Positions 33,856 through 42,817 are shown, counted from the first letter of the stretch. The stretch: DNA of 64,000 nt from Pseudomonas fulva 12-X (GCF_000213805.1 NC_015556.1:1798001-1862000), one strand, 5' to 3'. A program made the numbers and translations. Notes: generated by a model not told the origin, from the letters alone.

Positions 33856-34721
33856 GGTGCCAAATCCCTTCCCGGGGTCTGTTGCTGATGGGGAAGGCCG
33901 GTCAGACATCGCGGTGAGGCGCTCTGAGAAGTGTGTCTCAGTCACCTATCGCATTGACTTGCGGCCATTTTTCATGAGTCATTGGTTGTCGGCTCTCGTA
34001 AGAAGTTCCCCGGCGGCCCCAAACTCCTGGCCCTTGGCTTCACAAAAAAAACCTGAACTTTTCCGTGCGTGTTCTTGGCGCACTCGAGGCAGATGCGCTA
34101 CATCGCAGTGCGAGCGGCAAGCGATAATCCAATAAGTGAGCGTGAAAGTTGCTCCTTTTCAGGCACTTGGTTTTTTAGTCAATGTGCGGTTACTGACGCC
34201 CGGACAATAAATTCATTGCATGACAGTCAGATTAAATCCTGGTGCCTGTATATATATGTCCAGCAATGTTCGTGCCGTTATGAGGTTGAGTTGAAATGTC
34301 GAGCTTATATATGAAAGGAAGCGCCGAGAGGTATGGCAATTTGCCGCTTAGTTCTCGTCATCTACGGCATTGGCATAATAGTGAAGAGGCGCTCTAGAGG
34401 CGCAGCACACGGTCATTAGGGCCGGCAGCCTTCTGACCTGAAGATGACCGAGTTGGCTGGCGCTGAGTTGGTCGAGTAGTTCGCAAGCGCGGGAAGTAGC
34501 AATATCAAATTAATGTTGCTTGCTGGCATTGCAATATTGCGTGTGGATTGAGTGGTGCATTACATCGACCTATATATAAGGAAGGAAATCAAGTTGCTGG
34601 CCCACTGCCATATTTGGCGCTGAGCGATGCGGCAATACGACGGCACAAGCTGTTGGCTGCCGTTTATATGAGGAGGTCATCGGCAGGCTGTCGGGTAGGA
34701 ATGGCCTGCCGGCTGGGGGAA
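33856..34721. promoter_or_regulatory. Long AT-rich regulatory region of the exopolysaccharide operon
   Basis: About 870 bp without a credible gene, with markedly lower GC from ~34130 to ~34680 than the neighbours. It holds a sigma-54-like promoter on the minus strand (34262-34277), several TATATA tracts (34249, 34306, 34568) and GTCA/TGAC half-sites (34178, 34193, 34221-34229). A near-palindrome, GCGCTCTAGAGGCGC, is at 34389-34403. The predicted leader from the sigma-54 site to the first ATG is about 395 nt. Confidence 0.55.
34262..34277 (-). promoter_or_regulatory. Sigma-54 (RpoN) promoter candidate
   Basis: Read on the minus strand the site is CGGCACG-AACA-TTGCT, matching the consensus TGGCACG-N4-TTGCW at all but the first base, with GG and GC exactly 10 bases apart. 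It points toward the exopolysaccharide operon starting at 33855. Transcription would start near 34251. Confidence 0.6.
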
Positions 34722-34747
34722 ACAACGCGCCGCTTGGCGCGTTGTCA
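34722..34747 (-). terminator. Terminator after the D-2-hydroxyacid dehydrogenase gene
   Basis: Stem ACAACGCGCC / GGCGCGTTGT with loop AAGC (minus-strand reading), followed by a short T-run (TTTCCCC). It begins right after the stop codon at 34748. Confidence 0.7.
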
Positions 34748-35719
34748 TCAGCGTTGCGTACGGACTTGCGGGTTGGCCAGTACGCAGTCTTCACCCGCGA
34801 AGAAGGCGCGGACGTTGGCGAAAGCGTCGCCGAAGTACAGCTCATAACCTTCACGCTCCACATAGCCCAGATGCGGTGTGCACAGCACGCCGGGGTGGCG
34901 CAGCAGGGGATGGTCGGGGTCGTTCAGTGGTTCCTGCTCGAAGACATCCAGCGCGGCGAAACCGGGCCGGCCCTTGTTCAAGGCCTCGAGCAGCGCGCCT
35001 GGTGCAATCAGCTCGGCGCGGCTGGTATTGACCAATAGCGCGCTGGGTTTCATCAGCGCCAGGTCGGCCGCAATGACCAGATGGCGGGTGGCCGCAGCCA
35101 GGCGCAGGTGCAGGCTGATCACATCGGCGCTGGCGAAAAAGGCTTCGCGCGACGGGGCGGCCTGGTGGCCGTCGGCAACAGCGGCCTGCCGTGAGGCTTC
35201 GCTGCCCCATACCAGTACCGGCATTTCGAAAGCTTGGGCGTAACGAGCCAGGCGCTGGCCAATCTTGCCGTAACCCCAGATGCCCAGGGTTTGCCCGGCC
35301 AGGCGCTGACCCATATTGACCTGCCATTGGCCGGCGTACATCGCCTGCATCGCCGGGAAAAGCTGGCGGCGCGCGTTCATGATCAGCGCCCAGGTCAGCT
35401 CGGCGGGGGCGATGGGCGAGCCGCGGCCCTCCATCACCGCCACGCCATGTCGGGTGCAGGCCTCGACATCCAGGTGGTTGGAGACCTTGCCGGTCTGGCT
35501 GATCAGCTTGAGGTTCGGCAGGCGCGCCAGCAGCGCTTCATCTATACGGGTGCGTTCGCGGGTCAGCACCAGGGCATCGGCGTCGGCGAAGCGCTTGGCA
35601 AGCACCTGCACATCGTCCACGGCGTCGTGGTAAAGGCTGACCCGGTGATCGGCCAGGGTAGTGAAGCAGTCGAGGGTGCGGATGACGTTCTGGTAATCAT
35701 CGGGAATGACGATATGCAT
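34748..35719 (-). CDS. D-2-hydroxyacid dehydrogenase family protein
   Basis: A 323-residue NAD-dependent dehydrogenase of the D-isomer-specific 2-hydroxyacid family. The Rossmann motif is LGIWGYGKIGQRLARYA. The catalytic Arg lies in LVNTSRAELI, the Glu in LDVFEQEPL and the His in CTPHLGYVE. It resembles the sub-group often annotated as phosphoglycerate dehydrogenase-like, but lacks the ACT domain of SerA. It is downstream of and co-oriented with the TctCBA genes, 51 bp after tctA, so it may reduce or oxidise a 2-oxo/2-hydroxy acid from imported tricarboxylates. The substrate is unknown. Confidence 0.9.
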   Translation of the reverse strand: MHIVIPDDYQNVIRTLDCFTTLADHRVSLYHDAVDDVQVLAKRFADADALVLTRERTRIDEALLARLPNLKLISQTGKVSNHLDVEACTRHGVAVMEGRGSPIAPAELTWALIMNARRQLFPAMQAMYAGQWQVNMGQRLAGQTLGIWGYGKIGQRLARYAQAFEMPVLVWGSEASRQAAVADGHQAAPSREAFFASADVISLHLRLAAATRHLVIAADLALMKPSALLVNTSRAELIAPGALLEALNKGRPGFAALDVFEQEPLNDPDHPLLRHPGVLCTPHLGYVEREGYELYFGDAFANVRAFFAGEDCVLANPQVRTQR

Positions 35720-35738
35720 GGCTGCTCCAAAAACGGTT

Positions 35739-35758
35739 CAGGCTCCCGCGGGAGCCTG
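35739..35758. terminator. Perfect palindrome between tctA and the dehydrogenase gene
   Basis: CAGGCTCCCGCGGGAGCCTG is a perfect 20 bp palindrome. On the minus strand it is followed after about 5 bases by TTTTT. It may be a partial terminator limiting read-through from tctA into the dehydrogenase gene, or an mRNA 3' stabiliser. Confidence 0.5.
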
Positions 35759-35770
35759 ATTCGGTGGGAT

Positions 35771-37285
35771 TCAGCTGGCGCTCTGCAGCACCGCTGTCTT
35801 GCGGCGGGCTCGCCAGATTCGCCAGATGGGCAAGGCTATCATCATAGCCACCAGCGCCCATACGGCCAGGCTGATCGAGCTGCTCCACAGGATGCTCAGG
35901 TCGCCGTTGGAAAGCGACAGGGCGCGGCGCAGATTCTGCTCCATCAGGCCGCCGAGGATGAAGCCCAGCAGGATCGCCGACAGTGGGAAGTCCATCTTGC
36001 GCAGGATGTAGCCGGCGACGCCGATACCGATCATCAGGTACAGGTCGAACGCGGTGGCGTGTACGGCGTAGACACCGATCGAGGTGATGATGGCGATGGC
36101 CGGCACCAGTGCCCAGTACGGCACGGCCAGGATCTTGGTGAAGATCTTGATCATCGGCACGTTCATCACGATGAGCATGATGTTGGCCACGAACAGCGAG
36201 GCGATCAGGCCCCAGACGATATCCGGCTGGTTCTGGAACAGCAGGGGGCCCGGCGTGATGTTGTACAGCGTCAGGGCGCCGAGCATCACTGCGGTGGTAC
36301 CGGAGCCGGGCACGCCCAAGGTCAGCATCGGCACCAGAGAGCCGCAGGCCGAGGCGCTGTTGGCGGTTTCCGGTGCGGCCAGGCCGCGCAGGTCGCCGTC
36401 ACCGAACTTGTTGTCCTTGTGCGCCAGGCGCTTTTCGCTCATGTAGGCCACGGCGCTGGCCAGGGTCGCACCGGCGCCCGGCAGGATGCCCAAGCCGAAA
36501 CCGACCGCGCCGCTGCGAAGGTTGGTGGCCAGCACCGACAGACCTTCCTTCAGGTTGAACAGCATGCGGCCCTTGGCTTCGATGGCCTTCTGCCCATGGT
36601 GGGTGCGTTCGAGCAGTACGAGGATCTCGCTGACCGAGAACAGGCCGAGTACCAACACGACGAACTGGATGCCGTCGGCCAGGCCCAGGCTGCCGAAGGT
36701 GAAGCGGTACACGCCACTGTTGGAGTCGATGCCCACGCACGACAGCAGCAGGCCGATGCAGCAGGCAATGGCGGTCTTCATCGGCTTGTTGCCGGCCATC
36801 CCGGCCAGGCAGGTGATGGCGAACACCATCAGCACGAAGTATTCGGCCGGGCCGAAGGCCACCGCCCATTTGGCCAGCAACGGTGCGAACAGCACCACGC
36901 CGCAGGTGGCCATCAGGCCGCCGACGAACGAGCTCCAGGCCGAGATCGACAGGGCCACACCGGCCTTGCCCTGACGGGCCAGCGGGTAGCCGTCCAGGGT
37001 GGTCATCACGGCCGAGGCTTCGCCCGGGATGTTCAGCAGAATCGACGAGATACGACCGCCGTATTCGCAGCCCAGGTACACGGCAGCGAGCAGGATCAGC
37101 GCGGTTTCTGGCGGCAGGCCGAGGGCAAAGGCTATCGGGATCAGCAGCGCCACGCCATTGATCGGACCCAGGCCCGGCAGCAGGCCGACGATGGTGCCGA
37201 TCAGGGTGCCGCACAGGGCGGTGAACAGGTTGTAGGGGCTCAGGGCAACGCCGAAGCCTTGCCCCAGGTAGCTGAAAGTATCCAT
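35771..37285 (-). CDS. tctA: Tripartite tricarboxylate transporter, large permease TctA
   Basis: A 504-residue membrane protein with about 12 hydrophobic segments. TctA signatures are GTLIGTIVGLLPGLGPINGVALLIP (residues ~25-50), GCEYGGRISSILLNIPGEASAVMTTLDGYPLARQG (~72-107) and PGAGATLASAVAYMSEKRL (~270-288). It moves citrate-like tricarboxylates driven by ion gradient, receiving them from the TctC binding protein. It starts 4 bp after the tctB stop. The set tctC-tctB-tctA next to an OprD-type porin matches the opdH-tctCBA arrangement known in P. aeruginosa. Confidence 0.95.
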   Translation of the reverse strand: MDTFSYLGQGFGVALSPYNLFTALCGTLIGTIVGLLPGLGPINGVALLIPIAFALGLPPETALILLAAVYLGCEYGGRISSILLNIPGEASAVMTTLDGYPLARQGKAGVALSISAWSSFVGGLMATCGVVLFAPLLAKWAVAFGPAEYFVLMVFAITCLAGMAGNKPMKTAIACCIGLLLSCVGIDSNSGVYRFTFGSLGLADGIQFVVLVLGLFSVSEILVLLERTHHGQKAIEAKGRMLFNLKEGLSVLATNLRSGAVGFGLGILPGAGATLASAVAYMSEKRLAHKDNKFGDGDLRGLAAPETANSASACGSLVPMLTLGVPGSGTTAVMLGALTLYNITPGPLLFQNQPDIVWGLIASLFVANIMLIVMNVPMIKIFTKILAVPYWALVPAIAIITSIGVYAVHATAFDLYLMIGIGVAGYILRKMDFPLSAILLGFILGGLMEQNLRRALSLSNGDLSILWSSSISLAVWALVAMMIALPIWRIWRARRKTAVLQSAS

Positions 37286-37289
37286 GCGG

Positions 37290-37745
37290 TCAGAACTCCA
37301 GGCCGGAAAGCAGGCCGAGTGGCAGCGGTACGTCGAGGGCCTTGTCGAACAGCAGGTACAGACCCACTGCGAGCAGCACGCCGGAGGTCAGGCTGGCTTT
37401 CCAGCTGCCTTCGTACAGACGGGCCATGGCGATGGCGAAAACGGTGCTGGCGACGATGAAACCCGCCAGCTCGAAAAGCGCCGCGTAGATGGTCAAGGCC
37501 ACGATGCACAGCACGATCTTTCGGATCACGTGACGATCCAGCGCCGGCTCGGTGCCTTCTGGGCTGGCGTGCGACGGCTTGACCAGCAGGTAGATGGCGC
37601 CCAGGGCGATCATCACCAACAGCAGCAGCGGAAAGGCTCGCGGGCCAACCGGTTCATAGGAGAAGGGCGCGTGGTAACTCCAGGCGGCCAGCGACAGGCC
37701 AAGGCAAAGCAGCAGGCTGACGCCTGCAAAAATGCGGTCTTGCAT
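37290..37745 (-). CDS. tctB: Tripartite tricarboxylate transporter, small permease TctB
   Basis: A 151-residue membrane protein with four hydrophobic segments, matching the small TctB subunit in size and topology. The YEPVGPRAFPLLLLVMIALGAIYLL stretch (residues ~30-54) is characteristic. The start at 37745 gives the usual family length; a longer in-frame start at 37931 would overlap tctC and is rejected. It works with TctA in the inner membrane. Confidence 0.92.
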   Translation of the reverse strand: MQDRIFAGVSLLLCLGLSLAAWSYHAPFSYEPVGPRAFPLLLLVMIALGAIYLLVKPSHASPEGTEPALDRHVIRKIVLCIVALTIYAALFELAGFIVASTVFAIAMARLYEGSWKASLTSGVLLAVGLYLLFDKALDVPLPLGLLSGLEF

Positions 37746-37848
37746 GGGGAGGCTCCATAGGGATGTTGCTCCATGGGGCAGAGCCGGGCGGCTCTGCCGC
37801 AGGCACCTTCGAGACGCTGCTACGGCAGTACGAAGGTGCCCGGAGGGC

Positions 37849-38832
37849 TTACTCGACCAGCCCGAACTCGCGGCCCAGCTCGCGGTACTCGGCGACCTGC
37901 TTCTTGACCAGCGCCTGCAGCTCCGGCCCATTCACGTACATCGGCAGCACGTCACGGTCGACCATGTAGCGCTCGAACTCGGGCGAGGATTCCAGCTTGG
38001 CGAACGACTCACGCCACCACTGCACCTGCTCCTGGGGTACATCCGGGCCGAGGAAGTAGCCACGGATCAGCGGCCACTGGATCTCGTAGCCCTGCTCGCG
38101 AGCGGTCGGAATCTCGGCCAGGTCGCCCGGCAGGCGCTCTTCACTGAATACCGCCAGGGTGCGGATGTTGTTGCCTTTCTGCGAAGCGATTTCGCTGGCG
38201 CTGCCAGTGACCAGATCGACGTGCTTGCCCATCAGCGCCATGTAGTGCTCCGAGCCACCTTCGAAGGCTGCGTAGCGCAGTTCGCTCGGGTTGATGCCGG
38301 CGGCCTTGGCGAGCAGGGCGATCTTCATCCAGCCCTGGCCGCCGATGCTGCCACCGCCGCCGACGACGATGCTTTTCGGATCTTTCTTGAGCGCCTTGAC
38401 CACGTCGTCGAGGTTCTTGTACGGCGAGTCGTCGCGTACCGCCAGGGTGCCGTAGTCGGTGCCGATGGTGGTCAGCCACTGCACTTCGTTCTCGTCGAAG
38501 CGGCCGTATTTGCCCAGTGCCAGGTTCAGCAGCGAGGCGCCGGAGAAGGCTACCAGCGTGCCGGGATCATTGCGGCGGTTGGCGACGATTGCGTTGTATG
38601 CCACGGCGCCAATACCGCCTGGCATGTAGGTCACGCGCATCGGCGTTTTGAGAATCTTGTTGTCCTTCAAGCCGGCCTGGGCCAGCTTGCAGGTCAGGTC
38701 GAAGCCGCCGCCCGGTTTGCTCGGGGCGATGCATTCGGGGCGGTTGGGCTGATCGGCGTGAGCCGCTTGCATGCCGGTCAGCAGCAGGGCGCCGGCAAGA
38801 GGCAGGAAAAAGCGGTTCTTCATGAATTTCAT
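37849..38832 (-). CDS. tctC: Tripartite tricarboxylate transporter, periplasmic binding protein TctC
   Basis: A 327-residue protein with signal peptide (about residues 1-26, ALLLTGMQAAHA-D). The Bug/TctC fold shows CIAPSKPGGGFDLTCKLAQ near the start (ligand loop), VTYMPGGIGAVAYN, and VVGGGGSIGGQGWM (~134-147). It captures the substrate, probably citrate or aconitate-like tricarboxylates, for TctAB. The start at 38832 has AGGT 8-11 nt upstream. About 100 bp separate it from tctB. The upstream porin gene ends 44 bp away and is probably in the same operon. Confidence 0.94.
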   Translation of the reverse strand: MKFMKNRFFLPLAGALLLTGMQAAHADQPNRPECIAPSKPGGGFDLTCKLAQAGLKDNKILKTPMRVTYMPGGIGAVAYNAIVANRRNDPGTLVAFSGASLLNLALGKYGRFDENEVQWLTTIGTDYGTLAVRDDSPYKNLDDVVKALKKDPKSIVVGGGGSIGGQGWMKIALLAKAAGINPSELRYAAFEGGSEHYMALMGKHVDLVTGSASEIASQKGNNIRTLAVFSEERLPGDLAEIPTAREQGYEIQWPLIRGYFLGPDVPQEQVQWWRESFAKLESSPEFERYMVDRDVLPMYVNGPELQALVKKQVAEYRELGREFGLVE

Positions 38833-38876
38833 TGGGTTATACCTGTATTGGAGTTGTTTGCAGGTGGTTCGCCGGA

Positions 38877-40142
38877 TCACCAGATCGGCAGGACGTAGCT
38901 CAGAATCAGGCGGTTTTCATCCATTCCACGAGGGGCGAAATTGTTGCGGTACACCGCATTGCGCCACGTGACCTTGAGGTTCTTCAGCGCGCCCTCGCTG
39001 AACGCATAGGCAAGGTCGGTGTTGCGTTCCCACTCCTTGCCGTTGCTGCCGTCGGCCAGGTCGATGCCGCTGCCGCGCACATAGCGGGTCATGAAGGTCA
39101 GGCCGGGGATGCCCACCTTGCTGAAGTCGTAGTCGTAACGAACCTGCCAGGAGCGCTCGTCGGGCCCGGCGAAGTCGTTGAGCTGTAGGAAGTTGGTCAG
39201 ATACGGCGTGGCGCCGTTGACATAGGTGAAGCCGTCGTCACCGCGCATTTGCTGATAACCAACGCCCAGGGCATGGCCGGCCAGGCTGTAGGTGAACATG
39301 GCGTTGTACACCTGGTTGTCGATGTCACCGGCACGCGCCTGGCCGCTTTCGCTGTTGTTGAAGTAGCGCAGGTCGGCTTTCAGCTTGCCCGGGCCAAGCG
39401 CCAGGGTGTGCTGCAGGCCCACGAAGTGCTGGCGGTAGATATCGGTGAGCTGGCCCTGGTGGTAGCTCAGCTGGGTGTTCGGTGTCAGGGCGTAATCGAG
39501 GCCGAGGAAGCGCAGGTGGTCGCTGCTCGGGCTGCCGCCAAAGCGGCCGTTCTTGTTGTTCAGCGTGAGATCGGCGGAGCCGGACACGTCGCGCTGCACC
39601 ACGCGGGATATCTGCCCGAAGGAGGCGGTCAGCCGCTCGATGTCCTTGCTCTGCATCTGCCAGCCTTCGAAAGTCTGCGGCAGCAGGCGGCTGTTGCTGA
39701 ACTGCAGGGTCGGCATCTTCGGCAGCAGGGTGCCGGCCTTCAGTACGCTGTCGGCGACCCGCACTTTGGCGGTCACGCCGAGCTTGCTGTAATCGTCTTC
39801 AGGTCGTCCCTTGCTGTCGCTTGGCAGCAGCGCGGTGCCGGTACGGTCAGGCGAGGAGTCGAGCTTGACGCCGAGCATGGCCAGGGCATCGAGGCCGAAG
39901 CCGACGGTGCCGCTGGTGTAACCCGATTCCATGTTGAGGATGAAACCCTGGGCCCATTCTTCGCGCTTGTTCTGGCCGCGACCCTCACGGAAGTCGCGGT
40001 TGAGGTAGAAGTTGCGCAGCTCCAGATTGGCCTTGCTGTCTTCGAAGAAGCCTTCGGCCAGCGCATCGCTGACGGCCAGGGGCAGGCTGGCGAGAACGGC
40101 AGCAGGGGCTACCGAGACGTAAAACAGATTCTTCCTTGTCAT
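38877..40142 (-). CDS. OprD-family outer-membrane porin (OpdH-like by context)
   Basis: A 421-residue OprD-family porin. A signal peptide (~1-29, ending ALA-E) is followed by GFFEDSKANLELRNFYLNRDFR, the standard OprD N-terminus, and then RGQNKREEWAQGFILNMESGYTSGTVGFGLDALAMLGVKLDSS. It ends in the terminal strand LILSYVLPIW. The 18-stranded barrel admits carboxylates. Its position before tctCBA resembles opdH, the tricarboxylate porin of P. aeruginosa, so uptake of cis-aconitate, citrate or similar acids is likely. Orthology to OpdH needs a tree. Confidence 0.93.
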   Translation of the reverse strand: MTRKNLFYVSVAPAAVLASLPLAVSDALAEGFFEDSKANLELRNFYLNRDFREGRGQNKREEWAQGFILNMESGYTSGTVGFGLDALAMLGVKLDSSPDRTGTALLPSDSKGRPEDDYSKLGVTAKVRVADSVLKAGTLLPKMPTLQFSNSRLLPQTFEGWQMQSKDIERLTASFGQISRVVQRDVSGSADLTLNNKNGRFGGSPSSDHLRFLGLDYALTPNTQLSYHQGQLTDIYRQHFVGLQHTLALGPGKLKADLRYFNNSESGQARAGDIDNQVYNAMFTYSLAGHALGVGYQQMRGDDGFTYVNGATPYLTNFLQLNDFAGPDERSWQVRYDYDFSKVGIPGLTFMTRYVRGSGIDLADGSNGKEWERNTDLAYAFSEGALKNLKVTWRNAVYRNNFAPRGMDENRLILSYVLPIW

Positions 40143-40177
40143 TATTATTTACTCGTTGGATGAAGCGATCGTTGGCG

Positions 40178-41263
40178 TTAATTCTTGTTAGGGGTGCCTC
40201 TGCCGGTTTGCGACACATACACGTCACCGGCGAACAGGCGGCGCGCGGTGCGAATCAGTGAGGCCTGCATGCTCTGCGGCTGAGCGTCTTCACCGGGGGC
40301 CAGCGATACTTCGATCTCGCCGCCCGGGTGCTCCAGGCGCACCAGCGCAGCGCCGGTAATCGGCGCGATGTCGAAGGCCACGCTGCCGGGCAGGGCGCAG
40401 GCGCTGGCCAGACCGATGGCGCCGGTGGCGGCGATGGCGCGATGGCAGTTGTGAGGCATGAAATAGCGGGCCGACAGGGTGCCGCCCTTGCGCGGCGCCG
40501 CGAGCAGCACCGGCTTGGGAATCACCATCTGGCTGACGTCACCCAGGCCCATGGCGATACCGGCCTGCAGACGAATGCGCTCCAGGCGCTTGAGCAGTTC
40601 GCTGTCGGCATCCAGCTCGGCCGGGGTTTCGTAGCCGGTCTTGCCCAGGGCTTCGGCGTGTAGCAGCACCATCGGCATGGCCATGTCAATGCAGGTAGCG
40701 TCGATGCCGTCGAACTGGTCGCGCACCTTGCCAGTGGGCAGCAGTTGGCCGGTCTTGGCGCCCGCGGCGTCGAGGAAGGTCAGCTTGATCGGCGCGGCGC
40801 TGCCGGGCACGCCATCGATACAGGTGTCGCCTTCGTAGCGCACCTTGCCCTTGGGCGTCTGCACTTCGGAGTCGACGAGCGTGTTGGTGTTGAGGTTGCG
40901 GATGCGTACACGAGTGACCGGCGCGCTGGCGTTGACCAGGCCGTGCTCGATGGCGAAGGGGCCGACGGCGCAGAGCATGTTGCCGCAGTTGGGAGCGGTG
41001 TCGACGCGGCGCTGGTTGACCATGACCTGCACGAACAGGTAATCGACATCGGCGTCAGGATGGCTGGAGGTGCTGACGATAGCGACCTTGCTGGTCTGCG
41101 GGCTGCCGCCGCCAATACCGTCGATTTCCAGCTCGTGGCCGGAGCCCATCACGTTGAGGAGCAACTCGTCTCGTGCGGCAATATCAGTGGGCAGGTGGTT
41201 GGCCAGGAAAACCGGGCCGCGAGAGGTACCGCCGCGCATCAGCACGCAGGGGATGGCTTGCAT
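40178..41263 (-). CDS. PrpF/GalD-family isomerase (1)
   Basis: A 361-residue protein of the PrpF family (diaminopimelate epimerase-like fold), which includes 2-methylaconitate isomerase and GalD (4-oxalomesaconate tautomerase, the same length). It begins IPCVLMRGGTSRGPVFL and has GIGGGSPQTSKVAI (K59) and DTAPNCGNML (C93), the likely acid/base residues, and FMPHNCHRA near the C-terminus. It should shift double bonds or cis/trans geometry in an unsaturated tricarboxylate. It is divergent from a LysR gene; a close paralogue lies on the other side at 42818. No gallate-ring cleavage genes are present, so a GalD role is uncertain. Confidence 0.9.
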   Translation of the reverse strand: MQAIPCVLMRGGTSRGPVFLANHLPTDIAARDELLLNVMGSGHELEIDGIGGGSPQTSKVAIVSTSSHPDADVDYLFVQVMVNQRRVDTAPNCGNMLCAVGPFAIEHGLVNASAPVTRVRIRNLNTNTLVDSEVQTPKGKVRYEGDTCIDGVPGSAAPIKLTFLDAAGAKTGQLLPTGKVRDQFDGIDATCIDMAMPMVLLHAEALGKTGYETPAELDADSELLKRLERIRLQAGIAMGLGDVSQMVIPKPVLLAAPRKGGTLSARYFMPHNCHRAIAATGAIGLASACALPGSVAFDIAPITGAALVRLEHPGGEIEVSLAPGEDAQPQSMQASLIRTARRLFAGDVYVSQTGRGTPNKN

Positions 41264-41475
41264 GATGTCTCCAGTGCAATAAATCTGATTATTGTTGCTT
41301 TCCTTAAATGGTGGTGATCGGGGTTTGTTTTGTAAATTGCATATATTTTCTTTATTGATCATTTATTTGCATTAATGCGTTTATGACCTCGCTGGGTTGG
41401 GCGCAAAGCGCCGAATGTTGTTTAATGCACTAATCTGCGTTGAAAAATAAAAATATGGATTGATAGGTTTTTTGC
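41264..41475. promoter_or_regulatory. Divergent LysR/PrpF control region
   Basis: A 212 bp AT-rich spacer between the divergent isomerase (start 41263) and LysR gene (start 41476). A perfect 10 bp palindrome, GCATTAATGC, is at 41369-41378, and the related half TTTAATGCAC is near 41420. Both have the T-rich/A-rich symmetry of LysR boxes. This is the expected autoregulatory and target site of the LysR protein. Confidence 0.55.
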
Positions 41476-42396
41476 ATGAATTATGAACTTCAGGACCTAC
41501 GCGCTTTCGTCAAGATCGCCGAGTTCGGCAATTTTCACGAGGCAGCCAACGCCATCCACCTTTCGCAACCGGCCCTTACCCGACGCATGCAGAAGCTCGA
41601 GGAAGGGCTTGGCACCCAGCTGCTCGATCGCACCACGCGGCGTGTCAGTCTCACTGCGGTGGGGCGGGATTTCCTGCCCAAGGCGCGCCGCCTGCTCGAT
41701 GATTTCGAGCGCTCGATTCTCGGCATTCGCGAGCTTGCCGAGCGCCAGTCCGGGCAGGTGACCCTGGCGTGCATCCCGACTGCGGCGTTCTACTTTCTGC
41801 CCACGGTGATCCGCGAGTTCAACCGCCAGTACCCGAAGATCCGCATCCGGATTCTTGATCTCAGCGCCCATGAGGGCCTGGAAGCGGTGCTGCGCGGCGA
41901 GGCGGATTTCGGCATCAACATGCTCAGCGGCCAACACGCCGAGATCGACTTCACGCCGCTGGTCAACGAGCCGTTCGTGCTGGCCTGCCGGCGCGATCAT
42001 CCGCTGGCCGAACAGCCTCAGGTGGCCTGGCGGGAGTTGAGCGACTACCGGCTGATCGGTGTTGGCCGGCTGAGCGGCAACCGCGTGCTGCTCGATCACG
42101 GACTGGCTCATCTGGACTGGCGTCCCAGCTGGTTCTACGAGGTCCAGCACTTGTCCACATCACTGGGCATGGTCGAGGCGGGGCTGGGCATTGCCGCCAT
42201 GCCGAGTCTGGCGATGCCAGTCGAGGACCATCCCATCCTGGTACAGCGCCCGTTGGTCGATCCGGTAATCAGTCGCACCCTGGGTCTGGTGCGTCGCCAT
42301 GGTTCTTCGCTGTCGCCAGCCGCCGAGCAGTTCGTAGAAACTCTGCTCAAGCAGTGGCCTGGCTACACCGCGCTCGGAGCCGACAAGCCCACCTGA
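41476..42396 (+). CDS. LysR-family transcriptional regulator
   Basis: A 306-residue LysR regulator. The N-terminal winged helix-turn-helix is typical: LRAFVKIAEFGNFHEAANAIHLSQPALTRRMQKLEEGLGTQLLDRTTRRVSLTAVG (residues ~8-63). The effector domain begins at GQVTLACIPTAAFYFLP. It lies between two PrpF-type genes and probably activates both in response to a tricarboxylate. The ATG at 41476 gives the standard N-terminus (MNYELQDLRAFV). A strong terminator follows. Confidence 0.94.
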   Translation: MNYELQDLRAFVKIAEFGNFHEAANAIHLSQPALTRRMQKLEEGLGTQLLDRTTRRVSLTAVGRDFLPKARRLLDDFERSILGIRELAERQSGQVTLACIPTAAFYFLPTVIREFNRQYPKIRIRILDLSAHEGLEAVLRGEADFGINMLSGQHAEIDFTPLVNEPFVLACRRDHPLAEQPQVAWRELSDYRLIGVGRLSGNRVLLDHGLAHLDWRPSWFYEVQHLSTSLGMVEAGLGIAAMPSLAMPVEDHPILVQRPLVDPVISRTLGLVRRHGSSLSPAAEQFVETLLKQWPGYTALGADKPT

Positions 42397-42455
42397 ATGC
42401 GCTTGGATAAAGCCATTTCGGCCGCGCCCGGCGACGAAATGGCCTTGGGGTTAAC

Positions 42456-42484
42456 AAAACGCCGCATCTCGCGGCGTTTTTTTG
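42456..42484 (+). terminator. Rho-independent terminator after the LysR gene
   Basis: AAAACGCCGC / GCGGCGTTTT with loop ATCTC and a run of eight T, 60 bp after the LysR stop. Confidence 0.92.
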
Positions 42485-42817
42485 AGCGGAATCCTGCCGA
42501 TTTTGTGATCGAAACCGGCTCGCCGACCATCGGCTTGGCTTATTTCCGAGCTGATCTTCCGTCTGAAAACAGCATTGATCTTGTCAGGGATGTGCTGACA
42601 GTTATCAGCTTATACCGACATATTGCTGCTGATTTTCCTGTTTATTCGTCATTTTTTATGAGCGTAGCGGCTTCTGCACACAATCTTCTCAGGTAATTGT
42701 TGATGCGCTATACGCATCAAAATCTAAAATATTTGCATTTGATGGAATTGTTAGGGCGTGTGACTCTTTTGCTCAAGGCATCAATCGGCCTGATTGATCA
42801 GTACAAGAGAGAAAGTC
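42485..42817. promoter_or_regulatory. AT-rich promoter region of the second isomerase operon
   Basis: A gene-free stretch of about 330 bp with low GC. It contains the perfect inverted repeat TTGATGCG-N5-CGCATCAA (42700-42720), a likely operator, and an AT-rich segment after it (42719-42740) suitable for a promoter. A small ORF at 42397-42696 overlaps the terminator and looks non-coding. Confidence 0.55.
42700..42720. promoter_or_regulatory. LysR-type operator candidate, inverted repeat
   Basis: TTGATGCG and CGCATCAA (8 bp perfect arms) around CTATA, about 100 bp upstream of the isomerase start at 42818. The overall shape fits T-N11-A. The adjacent LysR protein is the probable binder, and citrate-type effectors are inferred. 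Confidence 0.5.

Noticed and set aside
34178..34229. FleQ-type boxes in the exopolysaccharide leader
   Set aside because: GTCA and TGAC half-sites occur but not in the 14 bp arrangement with a central AT core. They are noted only as half-sites.
34548..34847. A 99-residue plus-strand ORF in the promoter region
   Set aside because: It overlaps the terminator and 3' end of the dehydrogenase gene and has no coding character.
35234..37459. A 741-residue plus-strand open frame opposite tctA and the dehydrogenase gene
   Set aside because: Antisense of clear family proteins, no ribosome binding site, low-complexity composition.
42397..42696. A 99-residue plus-strand ORF after the LysR gene
   Set aside because: It runs through a strong terminator and an AT-rich promoter region, and no ribosome binding site is evident.
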